Assembly (NCBI RefSeq): GCF_905171765.1
Contig: NC_053392.1
Coordinates: 34,259,748-34,323,747 of the forward strand
Direction of reading: 5' to 3'
DNA: 64,000 nucleotides
From: Bufo bufo
Taxonomy: Eukaryota; Chordata; Amphibia; Anura; Bufonidae
The notes under the pieces were generated by a model. The model worked only from the letters and a program-made list of their open reading frames with translations, searched no databases and was not told the DNA's origin. A program made the translations under genes and the position numbers. Below are positions 43,763 to 53,740 of this stretch, in pieces (position 1 is the stretch's first letter; the number at the start of each line of letters is the position of its first letter).

Positions 43763-44856
43763 GTACCCCTCCCTCTACGGGTGGACTCCGGACACTCAGA
43801 GCCCACCTTCTCAGGATGAGACCTATGGAAAGCCCTGATGAGACGAGTGGCCTTAATGTCCGCCACTGGGACCCACATCCTCTCCTCAGGACCATAACCC
43901 TCCCAATGAATGAGGTACTGGAGAGAACCGCAGATAATGCGAGAATCCACAATCCTAGAGACCTGAAATTCAAGATTACCATCAACAACAATCGGAGGAG
44001 GAGGCAAAGAGGAGGGTACAGTGGGTTGAACATAAGGTTTTAATAGGGACCTGTGAAAAACATTATGGATCTTCCAAGTCTGAGGAGGATCAAGACGGAA
44101 GGCAACGGGATTGATGACGGACAAGATCTTGTAAGGCCCAATAAACTTAGGACCCAACTTCCAGGAGGGAACCTTCAGTTTGATATTCTTTGTAGACAAC
44201 CACACCAGATCACCCACATTCAGGTCCGGACCAGGCACACGTCTCTTATCCGCCACACGCTTATATCTCTCACTCATCCTCTTCAGATTACCCTGAATCT
44301 TTTGCCAAATAAATGACAAAGACGAGGAAAATCTCTCCTCATCAGGTAAACCAGAAGACCCCTCTCCAGAGAATGTCCCAAACTGCGGATGAAACCCATA
44401 TGCACCAAAAAATGGTGACTTATAAGAGGACTCCTGGCGACGGTTATTTAAAGCAAACTCAGCAAGGGACAAAAAAGAATACCAATCCTCCTGATTCTCT
44501 GCCACAAAACAGCGCAGATATGTCTCCAGATTCTGATTGACGCGTTCGGTCTGACCATTCAACTGCGGGTGAAAAGCAGAAGAGAACGACAACCGAACCC
44601 CCAAGCGAGAACAGAAGGCCTTCCAGAATCTGGAAACAAATTGCGTGCCCCTATCAGAAACAATGTCTGAAGGAATGCCATGCAATTTAACAATGTGATC
44701 AACAAACGCTTGCGCCAACGTTTTAGCATTGGGTAACCCAGGAAAGGGAATGAAATGCACCATTTTGCTAAAACGGTCCACTACCACCAGAATCACAGAG
44801 TCTTCCCCGAGGAACGAGGCAGGTCCGTAATGAAGTCCATGGACAGATGCGTCCAA
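43705..44856 (-). CDS. chromovirus integrase core with C-terminal chromodomain
   Basis: 383-residue open stretch, the 3' part of pol. The integrase core shows D68 (IVSDRGTQF) and E104 (NGQTERVNQ) separated by 35 residues. The first catalytic Asp (MDFITD) lies in the preceding frame because of a frameshift near 44,805. A GDLVWLSTKNI DNA-binding domain lies at residues 215-225, followed by HNVFHRSLLKPY (264-275). A chromodomain spans residues about 296-345 (FQVSRIVDSR...YLIHWEGYGPEERMWVP), the histone-reading module that chromoviruses use to choose insertion sites. The tail is basic. Confidence 0.9.
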   Translation of the reverse strand: MDASVHGLHYGPASFLGEDSVILVVVDRFSKMVHFIPFPGLPNAKTLAQAFVDHIVKLHGIPSDIVSDRGTQFVSRFWKAFCSRLGVRLSFSSAFHPQLNGQTERVNQNLETYLRCFVAENQEDWYSFLSLAEFALNNRRQESSYKSPFFGAYGFHPQFGTFSGEGSSGLPDEERFSSSLSFIWQKIQGNLKRMSERYKRVADKRRVPGPDLNVGDLVWLSTKNIKLKVPSWKLGPKFIGPYKILSVINPVAFRLDPPQTWKIHNVFHRSLLKPYVQPTVPSSLPPPPIVVDGNLEFQVSRIVDSRIICGSLQYLIHWEGYGPEERMWVPVADIKATRLIRAFHRSHPEKVGSECPESTRRGRGTVTASSVRRSGRRPSLPLA

Positions 44857-45458
44857 GGACGGGAAGGAATGGGTAACGGGAGGAGAGAACCCGATGGCCG
44901 TGAATGAGAGACCTTGGCACGAGCGCAGGTCTCGCAGGCTGCCACAAAACCCTCAACCGTCTTACGAAGAGCCGGCCACCAGAATCTCTGAGCAATGAGA
45001 TCCACTGTGGCTCTACTCCCCGGGTGCCCAGCAAGGACAGTATCGTGGTGCTCCTTAAAAACCTTGTGTCGTAAAGCGAGAGGCACAAACAACCTCCCAG
45101 GAGGACAAAGATCCTATGCCTGGGCTGCCTGAACCTCTGCCTCAGGATAAAGAGCAGAGACGACCACCCCTTCAGCCAAAATGGGACCCGGGTCTTCAAA
45201 GTTCCCCCCTCCCGGAAAACAACGTGACAGGGCATCCGCCTTCACATTTTTAACCCCAGGGTGGAACGTGACAACAAAATTAAACCTAGAAAAGAACAAA
45301 GACCATCTGGCCTGTCTCGGGTTCAGACGCTTGGCTGATTCCAAGTAGGCCAGATTCTTATGGTCGGTAAACACGGTAATATGGTGTCTGGCTCTCTCTA
45401 GCCAATGGCGCCATTCCTCAAAAGCTAATTTGATGGCCAACAACTCCCTATCTCCCAC
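44793..45458 (-). pseudogene. chromovirus RNase H end and integrase zinc domain, one stop
   Basis: 45,458-45,114 carries the RNase H and connection blocks ([35 protein letters not shown]). After an in-frame stop at 45,114-45,116 the same frame gives the integrase HHCC zinc domain (HDTVLAGHPGSRATVDLI ... CETCARAK) and MDFITDLP with the first catalytic Asp. Confidence 0.85.
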
Positions 45459-45512
45459 ATCGTAATTTCTCTCTGCAGAGGAGAGTTTCCTTGAGAAAAA
45501 GGCACACTGTCG

Positions 45513-46114
45513 CTATTTGGCAGGAGAGGGACCCTGAGATAAGACCGCACCCACACCCACCTCAGAAGCGTCCACCTCAACAATAAAAGGTAGAGAGACA
45601 TCAGGTTGTACCAAAATGGGAGCGGAAGCAAAACTCTCTTTGATACTAGAAAAGGCTTTAAGCGCATCTACCGACCACGAGGAAAAATCTACCCCCTTTT
45701 TAGTCATATCAGTGAGTGGCTTAACAACAGAGGAATAATTCAAAATGAACTCTCTTTAATAATTGGCAAAACCCAAAAACCGCATCAGCGCCTTCTGATT
45801 CTCAGGAAGCTCCCAATCAAGCACAGCGCGGATCTTCTCAGGGTCCATGCGAAAACCAGAAGCGGAGAGAAGAAAACCAAGAAATTGAATCTCCGGAACC
45901 GCACACATTTTTCCAGTTTAGCGTACAATTTATTCTCCCGCAGAATGAGCAAGACCTGACATAGGTGGTCCCGATGAGTCTTGAAATCAGGAGAAAAAAT
46001 CGAAATGTCATCTAGATACACCAGAACAAATTTCCCCATTAAATGATAAAAAATGCTGTTCACAAAATGCTGGAAGACGGCCGGAGCATTCATCAAACTA
46101 AAGGGCATAACCAA
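45513..46114 (-). pseudogene. chromovirus reverse transcriptase palm and RNase H start
   Basis: 46,114-45,785 holds [17 protein letters not shown] and the catalytic [10 protein letters not shown] (YLDD at residues 33-36). 45,743-45,513, in another frame, holds the RNase H start ([19 protein letters not shown]). A TAG at 45,513-45,515 ends it; homologous sequence goes on in the same frame. Confidence 0.85.
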
Positions 46115-46273
46115 ATTCTCAAAATGACCCTCAGGGGTATTGAAGGCCGTCTTCCATTCGTCCCCTTCCCTGACCCTGACTAGGTCTATGCCCCTCTTAA
46201 ATCCAACTTAGAAAAAACTCTAGCCCTACCAATCTGGTTAAACAGGTCCGGGATCAGAGGAAGCGGATATGGG

Positions 46274-47020
46274 TCACGAATTGTGATACGGTTCAGCTCC
46301 CTGAAATCCAGACAAGGTCTTAAAGAACCATCTTTTTCTTAACAAAAAAAAACCAGCGGCAACAGGTGACTTCGAGGGTCGGATGTGTCCCTTTCTCAGG
46401 CTCTCAGAGATATAAGTACGCATAGCGACTCTTTCAGGTTGGGAGAGATTGTATGAACGTGATTTTGGCAGCTTGGCACCTGGGATGAGATTAATAGGGC
46501 AGTCGTACTCCCGGTGAGGGGGCAACTCCTGGACACCACTCTCGGAAAACACATCTGAAAATTCAGAGAGAAAAGGTGGTACAGTCTTGGTAGAAACCTC
46601 TGAAAGAGGCGCCGTGAGGCAATTCTCTCTGCAAAAGTCACTCCAACCATTTATTTGCTTTGCTTGCCAATCAATGGTGGGGTTATGTTTAGTGAGCCAG
46701 GGTAGCCCCAACACTAGAGGAGTAGGTAATCCGCTTAGGACGAAACATGACATATCCTCAACATGAGCGTCACCCACAGTCAAACGGATATTGTGAACTA
46801 TGCTCTTTAACGATCTTTGAGAAAGTGGAGCGGAATCGATAGCAAAAACAGGTATATCCTTTTCCAAACTGCATACCTGGAAACCATGCGTTATTGCAAA
46901 TTGATTATCAATGAGATTGACAGCTGCTCCACTATCTACAAAAATCTCACAAACAATGTTCTTGCTGCCTAGCGCAACCCTGGCAGGTAGGAGAAAACGG
47001 GAACTACAAGCAAACAACAA
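46274..47020 (-). pseudogene. chromovirus aspartic protease and reverse transcriptase N-terminus
   Basis: Protease active site VDSGAAVNLID (D29-S30-G31) and a VLGLPWLTKHNPTIDW block, then RT N-terminal sequence (ELPPHREYDCPINLIPGAKL, RKGHIRPSKSPVAAGFF). The frame is lost near 46,340-46,270, before the first RT catalytic block. Confidence 0.85.
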
Positions 47021-47150
47021 ACCTTCAATTTCCGCATCAACCTTGCCAATAGTAGCAAATGGAACGTTTTTAGAGTTTTTTTTAAGTTTTTTTTATTACC
47101 TTTAGAAAACTCCATGAATCTCCTAGAGGGGCAAACATTAGCCAAATGAT

Positions 47151-47957
47151 TTATACCCCCACAACAGAAACAAACCCTCCTCTGAGATCTGAATCCTCTA
47201 CTACAGAGGCAAGCAAACCCAGCTGCATGGCCTCCTCCTCAGAGGGGATTGAGAGAGACTGAGACCCCTGCGCACTGAATGAGACAGCCCCACTGTCCTT
47301 GGGATGAATATGACAGGAAGGAGTAGTCTCCTCTCTCTCTCTAAGACGCCTGTCAATACGAACAGCTAGATACATGGCAGATTCTAACGAGGCTGGTCTC
47401 TCATGAAAAGCAAATGCATCTTTCAATCTTTCCAAAAGACCATGGCAAAATTGACTTCGGAGTGCAGCATCATTCCAACCAGTATCAGCTGCCCATCTCC
47501 GAAATTCAGAACAATATATCTCTGCGGACTGTTTACCCTGGCATAAAATACGCAGTTTAGATTCAGCCAGAGCAATACGATCTGGGTCATCATATATCTG
47601 CCCCAGGGCTACAAAAATTTCATCCACCGATCGGAGGGGCCGTGCCCCCACCGGCAGCGAAAAGGCCCAAGACTGAGCGTTATCCCTGAGCAGCGAGATG
47701 ATGATCCCCACCCTCTGCTCCTCATCACCAGAGGAATGGGGAAGTAGGTGAAAATGGAGTTTGCAAGCCTCTCTAAAGCGAACAAAATTCTCACTACCCC
47801 CGGAGAATGTATCCGGAAGCGAGATCTTAGGCTCGGAACAAACTCCATGAACGCCAGCAGAACTGGTCACCTGAAACTGAGACACAGTTTTACGGAGATC
47901 TGCTACCTCCAGCGAAAGACCTTGCATGCAGTCAATCAAGGCTGAAACCGGATCCAT
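47151..47957 (-). pseudogene. gag: chromovirus Gag, frameshifted before its zinc knuckle
   Basis: The capsid-type Gag starts MDPVSALIDCMQGL about 28 bases inside the 5' LTR boundary. The capsid region (LPDTFSGGSENFVRFREACK ... AQSWAFSLPVG ... FRRWAADTGWNDAALRSQFCHGL) resembles the Gag of sushi-type Gypsy elements. A frameshift near 47,190-47,215 moves the CX2CX4HX4C knuckle (CFCCGGINHLANVC, about 47,128-47,170) out of frame. Confidence 0.85.
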
Positions 47958-47984
47958 GCTTAAGACGGTTGCGGCGGTTTATAA

Positions 47985-48585
47985 TGTCATGGATGTTGCA
48001 GATAGCTGGAACTTATGAATAAACGTCCGACTGGCTTGATCCCAAACTAAGGAGCATATAGGTGAGCCCTATAAAACCCTAAGAGCTCTCCCTGACTGCT
48101 ATGCCCATGCAAGGGTCTCAATGGTAGACGATTGCATGCCCACGTAACTAAGACTGTGTGACACCTGAAAACCCTATAATAGTGAGGGGACACGACCACC
48201 GGCTCCCTGCCCTTAAAGGGCTTCGCAGTATAGGGATTATAAGTAACCAAAAAAAAAAAAAATGTTTAGTGGGGTGACAGAAGCCCTTTAATACGGACAG
48301 AGTCAGGGTCACCTAGAATCAAGCCAGCAACCAAACACAATAAAGGAAAAGACTTATCTGAGCAAACAGCAGCAGCAGCCTCCAGCAGTGAACCCTTCAT
48401 CCAGGAAGTAGTATAAACCGCAAAGTGAGGCAGTATGGGAGGGAATATAAAGGAAGACAATTAGTCTAAATAGGTGACACCTGGGAGAAGGAAAGGAGAT
48501 GACAAAGTGAAACCAAAACAAAGAACGTCATGAAAGAGGTAGAGAAGGACGTCTGCCAGACCTTCTCACAGAACTGGCAGTGACA
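47985..48585 (-). repeat. 5' LTR of the chromovirus, carrying a 71-bp MITE remnant
   Basis: 601 bp, starts TGTCATGGATG and ends AGTGACA on the plus strand. A 71-bp segment (48,217-48,287), flanked by TTAA, sits at the same LTR position as the 596-bp MITE in the other LTR. Confidence 0.85.
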
Positions 48586-49575
48586 TCTGTACTTATTTAG
48601 AGGGTCTGGTCTTGGCTCTGTACTTATTTCGAGGGTCTGGTCTTGGCTCTGTATTTATTTAGAGAGTCTGGCTTGGTTCTGTATTTATTTAGAGGGTCTG
48701 GTCTTGGCTCTGTATTTATTTAGAGGGTCTGGTCTTGGCTCTGTATTTATTTTGAGGGTCTAGTCTTGGCTCTGTACTTATTTAGAGCTTCTGGTCCTGG
48801 CTCTCTATTTATTTAGAGGGTCTGGTCTTGGTTCTGTATTTATTTAGATGGTATGGTCTTGGCTCTGTATTTATTTAGAGGGTCTGCTCTTGGATCGGTA
48901 CTTATTTAGAGCGTCTGGTCTTGGCTCTGTATTTATTTAGAGGGCCTGGTCCTGGCTCTGTAATTATTTAGAGAGTCTAGTCTTGGCTCTGTACTTATTT
49001 AGAGGGTCTGGTCTTGGCTCTGTATTTATTTAGAGGGTCTGGTCCTGGCTCTGTATTTATTTTGAGGGTCTAGTCTTGGCTCTGTACTTATTTAGAGGGT
49101 CTGGTCCTGGCTCTCTATTTATTTAGAGGGTCTGGTCTTGGCTCTGTATTTATTTAGAGGGTCTGGTCCTGGCTCTGTATTTATTTTGAGGGTCTAGTCT
49201 TGGCTCTGTACTTATTTAGAGGGTCTGGTCCTGGCTCTCTATTTATTCAGAGGGTCTGGTCTTGGCTCTGTATTTATTTAGATGGTCTGGTCTTGGCTCT
49301 GTATTTATTTAGAGGGTCTGGTCTTGGCTCTGTTCTTATTTAGAGGGTCAGGTCTTGGCTCTGTATTTATTTAGAGGGTCTGGTCCTGGCTCTGTATTTA
49401 TTTTGAGGGTCTAGTCTTGGCTCTGTACTTATTTAGAGGGTCTGGTCCTGGCTCTCTATTTATTTAGAGGGTCTGGTCCTGGCTCTGTATTTATTTAGAG
49501 GGACTGGTCTTGGCTCTGTATTAATTTAGAGGGTCTGGTCTGGGCTCTGTATTTTTTTAGAGAGTCTAGTCTTCT
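48586..49575 (+). repeat. 31-bp minisatellite, right part
   Basis: The same unit as 41,930-42,633, about 32 copies. Several consecutive units form a higher pattern (TTTGAGGGTCTAGTC variant every few units). Confidence 0.9.
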
Positions 49576-50232
49576 GTATTTAGGAGGTCTACACAAATGT
49601 TCTTAAAGTCCACTTTGCCTCATAAGATCATCAGTATTATAAATGGCACATAGTAGGAGGCCCTGGTACAGATTTTGCACGGGGGCCCAGCCCCAGAGGC
49701 TTATATTACCTCTGTCCTGGACACTGTCAGGAGTCAGGATAACACATCGGGATAATTTTCACTGACAGGAGATACACTGAGAGCGTTAATAATCTGATAA
49801 TCCCTCCTTGAGCCGCTCCAGCTGTAATGTAATAGTATCGGCAGGGCTGTTGTCCTCACTGTTATCAGGAGATGCAGTCTGTAGAACAAATAGTGGAGTG
49901 TAATGTAATCCCCGAACCTGATAAGTCTACCCGATACCCGATAAGAGGCAGCCAGCTCCTGTGCTATAAGATGAAGAATCTATACTCAGCTACATACATA
50001 GAGACCCAGCAGCACTCAGGTGGCTGCTGGGATATATGCAAACACTGAATAACTCAATAATTTCCCATTCAGTTACATCTAAACCTAATTTAGCCGAACG
50101 ACACCTTGGTTTCTTTGAGATGAGATGTATTTTTAAAGGGCACCATTGGGTGGTGACCAGGGTGGCTTCCCCATGATGCCTTGCAAGCAGCCCTCCCTGT
50201 ATCACAGCCATCCATGTGGTACTGCAGGTTTG
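49576..50232. other. unassigned sequence
   Basis: About 650 bases with no recognised gene or repeat. Confidence 0.35.
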
Positions 50233-50625
50233 AGTAACATAGTACATAAGGCCGAAAAAAGACATTTGTCCATCCAGTTCGGCCTGTCATCCTGCAAGTC
50301 GATCCAGAGGAAGGCACAAAAAAAACAAAAACTGTAGAAGCCAATTTTCTTCACTTTAGGGGAATAAAAAATTCCTTCCCGACTCCAATCAGGCAATCAG
50401 AATAACTCCCTGGATCAACGACCCCTCTCTAGTAGCTATAGCCTGTAATATTATTACACTCCAGAAATACATCCAGGCCCCTCCTGAATTCCTTTATTGT
50501 ACTCACCATCACCACCTCCTCAGGCAGAGAGCTCCATAGTCTCACTGCTCTTACCGTAAAGAATCCTCTTCTATGTTTGTGTACAAACCTTCTTTCCTCC
50601 AGACGCAGAGGATGTCCCCTTGTCA
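50233..50625 (-). mobile_element. 3' end of a CR1-like LINE
   Basis: The same 3' region as the copy at 9731 (GGCCTGTCATCCTGCAAGTC ... TCCAGAAATACATCCAGGCC), including the C-terminal RT codons (AVRLWSSLPEEVVM). It is truncated at about 50,625. Confidence 0.85.
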
Positions 50626-50756
50626 TAGCCACTATAAAACAGTCCAGGAAATGCTGCTGCTTCGTAGGGTTATACATGGGAGAGAGGACGTCTGACAGAA
50701 AGAGAGAGTAAAGCACAGATTGCAGATAGGCAGGTACTACCGCTCCTATGAAGCCA

Positions 50757-51115
50757 TACATGTCCTGCCTTGTCCATTATGTCCCATACTTTGCTGCTGT
50801 TACCTCTACTACTACCCCTACACAGCTACGCATCTCCTGTCATCTCTATCATGTTCCATACTATACTGCCTGTACTGATTCCTTTACTACTGCCTTAGCA
50901 CATCCTGACATCTTCTGCCTTCTCCATCATGTTCCATGTGTACTGCTGCTGTCGCTACTACTACCTCTTCACAACTGCACATCTCTTGCCTTATTCATCC
51001 TGTTCCATACTGTACTGCTGCTGCCACTACTACTACCCCTAAACAGCCATACATCTCCTGCCTTGATCATCGTGTTCATTCTGTGCTGCTGTTGCTGCTA
51101 CTACTACCCTTAGGG
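50757..51115 (+). repeat. degenerate repeat of about 72 bp, five units
   Basis: Units of the type ACATCTCCTGCCTTNTCCAT then CATGTTCCATACTGTACTGC then TGCTGCTACTACTACCCCTA plus CACAGC. Divergence between units is high. Confidence 0.65.
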
Positions 51116-51370
51116 AAATAGCTATACTAAAGTAAGGGTGTGGAATGGTAAGTCCCACTGCGGCGCATTGCTTATAGCACAGACCTGTCACTTACCAGTA
51201 GGAGGAGTGCCCGGCCGGTCACAGACAGCGCAGGTAAGTATAATGCTTCTAAAAATGCAGTAGCGTCCTGGTTGCCATGGTTACCAATCGGAGCCCCAGC
51301 GATTAAACTGGGACTCCGATCGGAACTCTCCGCTGCCACCAATGATAGGGGGGGGGGGGGGATTTTAATT

Positions 51371-51590
51371 AGGGGAGGGAGGGAGGGCCACACTGGCCAC
51401 CAATGAATGTACAGTAATACAGGGGAGGGAGGGGGGGCCCACTGGCCACCAATGAATGTACAGTAATACAGGGGAGGGAGGGGGGGCCGCACTGGCCACC
51501 AATGAATGTAATACAGGGGAGGGAGGGAGGGGGGGAGGGAGGGGGGGCACACTGGCCACCAATGAATTAAAAACTGGGGAGGGAGGGGGT
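51371..51590 (+). repeat. 50-bp G-rich tandem repeat, four units
   Basis: Units contain GGGGAGGGAGGG then CACTGGCCACCAATGAATGT, starting about 50-60 bp apart, preceded by a run of G (51,348-51,361). Confidence 0.75.
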
Positions 51591-51605
51591 TGTGCCCCCT
51601 CCTGT

Positions 51606-51730
51606 CCGGCAGTACCTGATCTCTTACAGGGGGCTATGATACGCACAATTAACCCCTTAGGTGCGGCACCTGAGGGGTTAATTGTGCGGATCACAGCCCC
51701 CTGTAAGAGATCGGGTGCTGCCAGGCAGCA
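51606..51730. repeat. near-perfect inverted repeat with about 55-bp arms
   Basis: The left arm (GGCAGTACCTGATCTCTTAC ... TTAACCCCTTAGGTGC) and right arm (GCACCTGAGGGGTTAA ... GTAAGAGATCGGGTGCTGCC) are complementary with very little spacer. This may be a MITE or the core of one. Confidence 0.7.
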
Positions 51731-51769
51731 GGGGGCAGTCATGTACACAGTTCTTAGTATATTCTAACT

Positions 51770-52150
51770 TGAAGCGTCCCCATCACTATGGGAACGCCTC
51801 TGTGTTAGAATATACTGTCGGATCTGAGTTTTCACGAAGTGAAAACTCAGCTCTAAAAAGGCTTTTATGCAGACGGATCTGCGATCCGTCTGTGTGAAAG
51901 TAGCCTACGGCCACGGATCACGGACGCGGATGCCAATCTTGTGTGCATCCGTGTTTTTTCACGGACCCATTGACTTGAATGGGTCCGTGAACCGTCCATC
52001 AAAAAAATAGGACAGGTCATATTTTTTTGACGGACAGGAAACACGGATCACGGCCGCGGATGAACAACGGTGCATTTTCCGAGTTTTCAATGGACCCATT
52101 GAAAGTCAATGGATCCGCAGAAAATCACGGAAAACGGAACAACGGATGCA
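51770..52150. mobile_element. probable Harbinger-like MITE segments
   Basis: Includes GTGTGAAAGTAGCCTA (compare the right end of 36,680-36,951), the inverted pair ACGGACCCATTGACTTGAAT and its inverse, and repeated ACGGATCACGG words. Limits are uncertain and two elements may be fused. Confidence 0.45.
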
Positions 52151-52369
52151 CACAACGTATAAAAACTTGTCAGAGACCCAAAAGTCCTTTTAAGGATTAT
52201 TGTTGTGTGTGGCAGCAGCAATATATATTTTTAGAGCAACCTGCGCTAAATTGCTAAATCTTTACAGACCCAAAAGGCCTTTTAAGGACTGTTGTGTGTG
52301 GCAGCAATATCTATTTTTAGCGCATCCTGTGCTAAATAGCGTGCAATAGTTAGGACGCTGCAGACAGCG

Positions 52370-52810
52370 ACATTATCTGCGCTACATCTCCTGTGTAACG
52401 TGTGCGCATCCCAAAAATATCTGTGAAATCCAGTGTACTTTTTCCGTAGACGGTGTCCGCTGCGGACAGTGACATTACCTGGGGTACATCTCCTGTGTAA
52501 CGTTTCCACATCTCAAATACCTGTGACATTCCCTGTAATTTTATATTAACCGCTGCTGACATCAGCAACATTATCTGCGGTATTTCTCCTGTGTAACGTT
52601 TCCACATCCCAAATACCTGTGACATTCCCTATAATTTTTTATTAGCCGCTGGTGACAGCATTGACATTATCTGCGGTATTTCTCCTGTGTAACGTTTCCA
52701 CATCCCAAATACCTGTGACATTGCTTGTCATTTTTTATTAGCCGCTGCTGACATCAGCGACATTATCTACAGTATATCTCCTGTGTGACGTTTCCCCATC
52801 CCAAATACCT
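52370..52810 (+). repeat. 98-bp subterminal repeats of the hAT element
   Basis: About 4.5 units. Each includes CATTATCTGCGGTATTTCTC then CTGTGTAACGTTTCCACATC then CCAAATACCTGTGACATT. Starts near 52,374, 52,473, 52,571, 52,668 and 52,766. Confidence 0.75.
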
Positions 52811-53740
52811 TTTTTATTTATTTTTTGCGCATACACTTATCCTACGCTACTAAACGTGTAACTGGCTTTCAAGCATATATAACATTTAATATGAAGAAGG
52901 CGAGCAGTAAGGGACAGGGAAGTGGCCGTGATGCTGATGCACGCAGAGGCCGTGGCCCTGGGCGCGTTGAAACTGTGCCTTCTGCCAGAGCACAAGAAAA
53001 ACATCCACGATACCTAGCTTCATGTCCCTCAGTTTGCAGGGCAGCGCAGGACACCACTCTTGAAGTCAGACCAGTGCGACCAGGTGGTTGGTTGGATTGC
53101 AGCAAATAATGCTTCCAGTCGGTTAAGCACCACCCTGTCTTCCACCAAGTCCAGTCTCAGTAGCCAAGAGTCTGGTCAACACAATCCTCACCCTAATTCT
53201 CCTTCCTCCCACCGTGGAGAGTCTTGCCAAAAAATTGATCCCACAATAGGATATTCCGAGGAGCTCTTTTAAGCACGATTCCTTCATTTGGGCCTCTCGA
53301 CAAGCCTGCTTAAAGAGGGACATGAGATCTTGTACCCTGATTCCCAACCTCTTGAGCATCCACAGTCACAAGAAGATGATGGTGGGGAATGGCAATTAGT
53401 GTTTCACAAGGTGGATGCTGATGATGAGACACAGTTGCCAATAAGTCAACGGCAATTAGTGTCTCAAGAGGTTGATGATGAGGATGAGACACAGTTGTCA
53501 ATAACTGAGGTTGTTGTTAGGTCAAGTCAGGAGGATGAGCAGAGTGAGGAAGTGGAAGAGGAGGTGGTGGATGATGAAGTCGCTGACCCAACCTGGGAAG
53601 GTGGCAAGCCGAGCTAGGACAGCAGTACAGAGGGGGTGGGATCCGCAGCACCGCAACAGGCTGAAAGAGGCAGTGGGGTGGCATAAGGGAGAAGGTGGGC
53701 CACACCAAACAGGCCAGCAACTGTTCCCCGGAGCACACCC

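Larger units (their letters stand above)
42634..48585 (-). mobile_element. complete Ty3/Gypsy chromovirus inserted in a minisatellite
   Basis: The LTRs at 42,634-43,762 and 47,985-48,585 both read TGTCATGGATG...TGACA on the plus strand. A 5-bp duplication TCTGT flanks the whole (42,629-42,633 and 48,586-48,590). Gag, protease, reverse transcriptase, RNase H, integrase and a chromodomain follow in order on the minus strand. Several frameshifts and two or more stops break pol. Excluding the MITE cargo, each LTR is about 530 bp. Confidence 0.92.

Noticed and set aside
53288..53617. Acidic 109-residue frame in the hAT region as a separate host gene
   Set aside because: It lies ahead of the BED finger in a degenerate transposon with no splice or domain support. 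It could be part of the hAT N-terminal exon, but nothing shows an independent gene.
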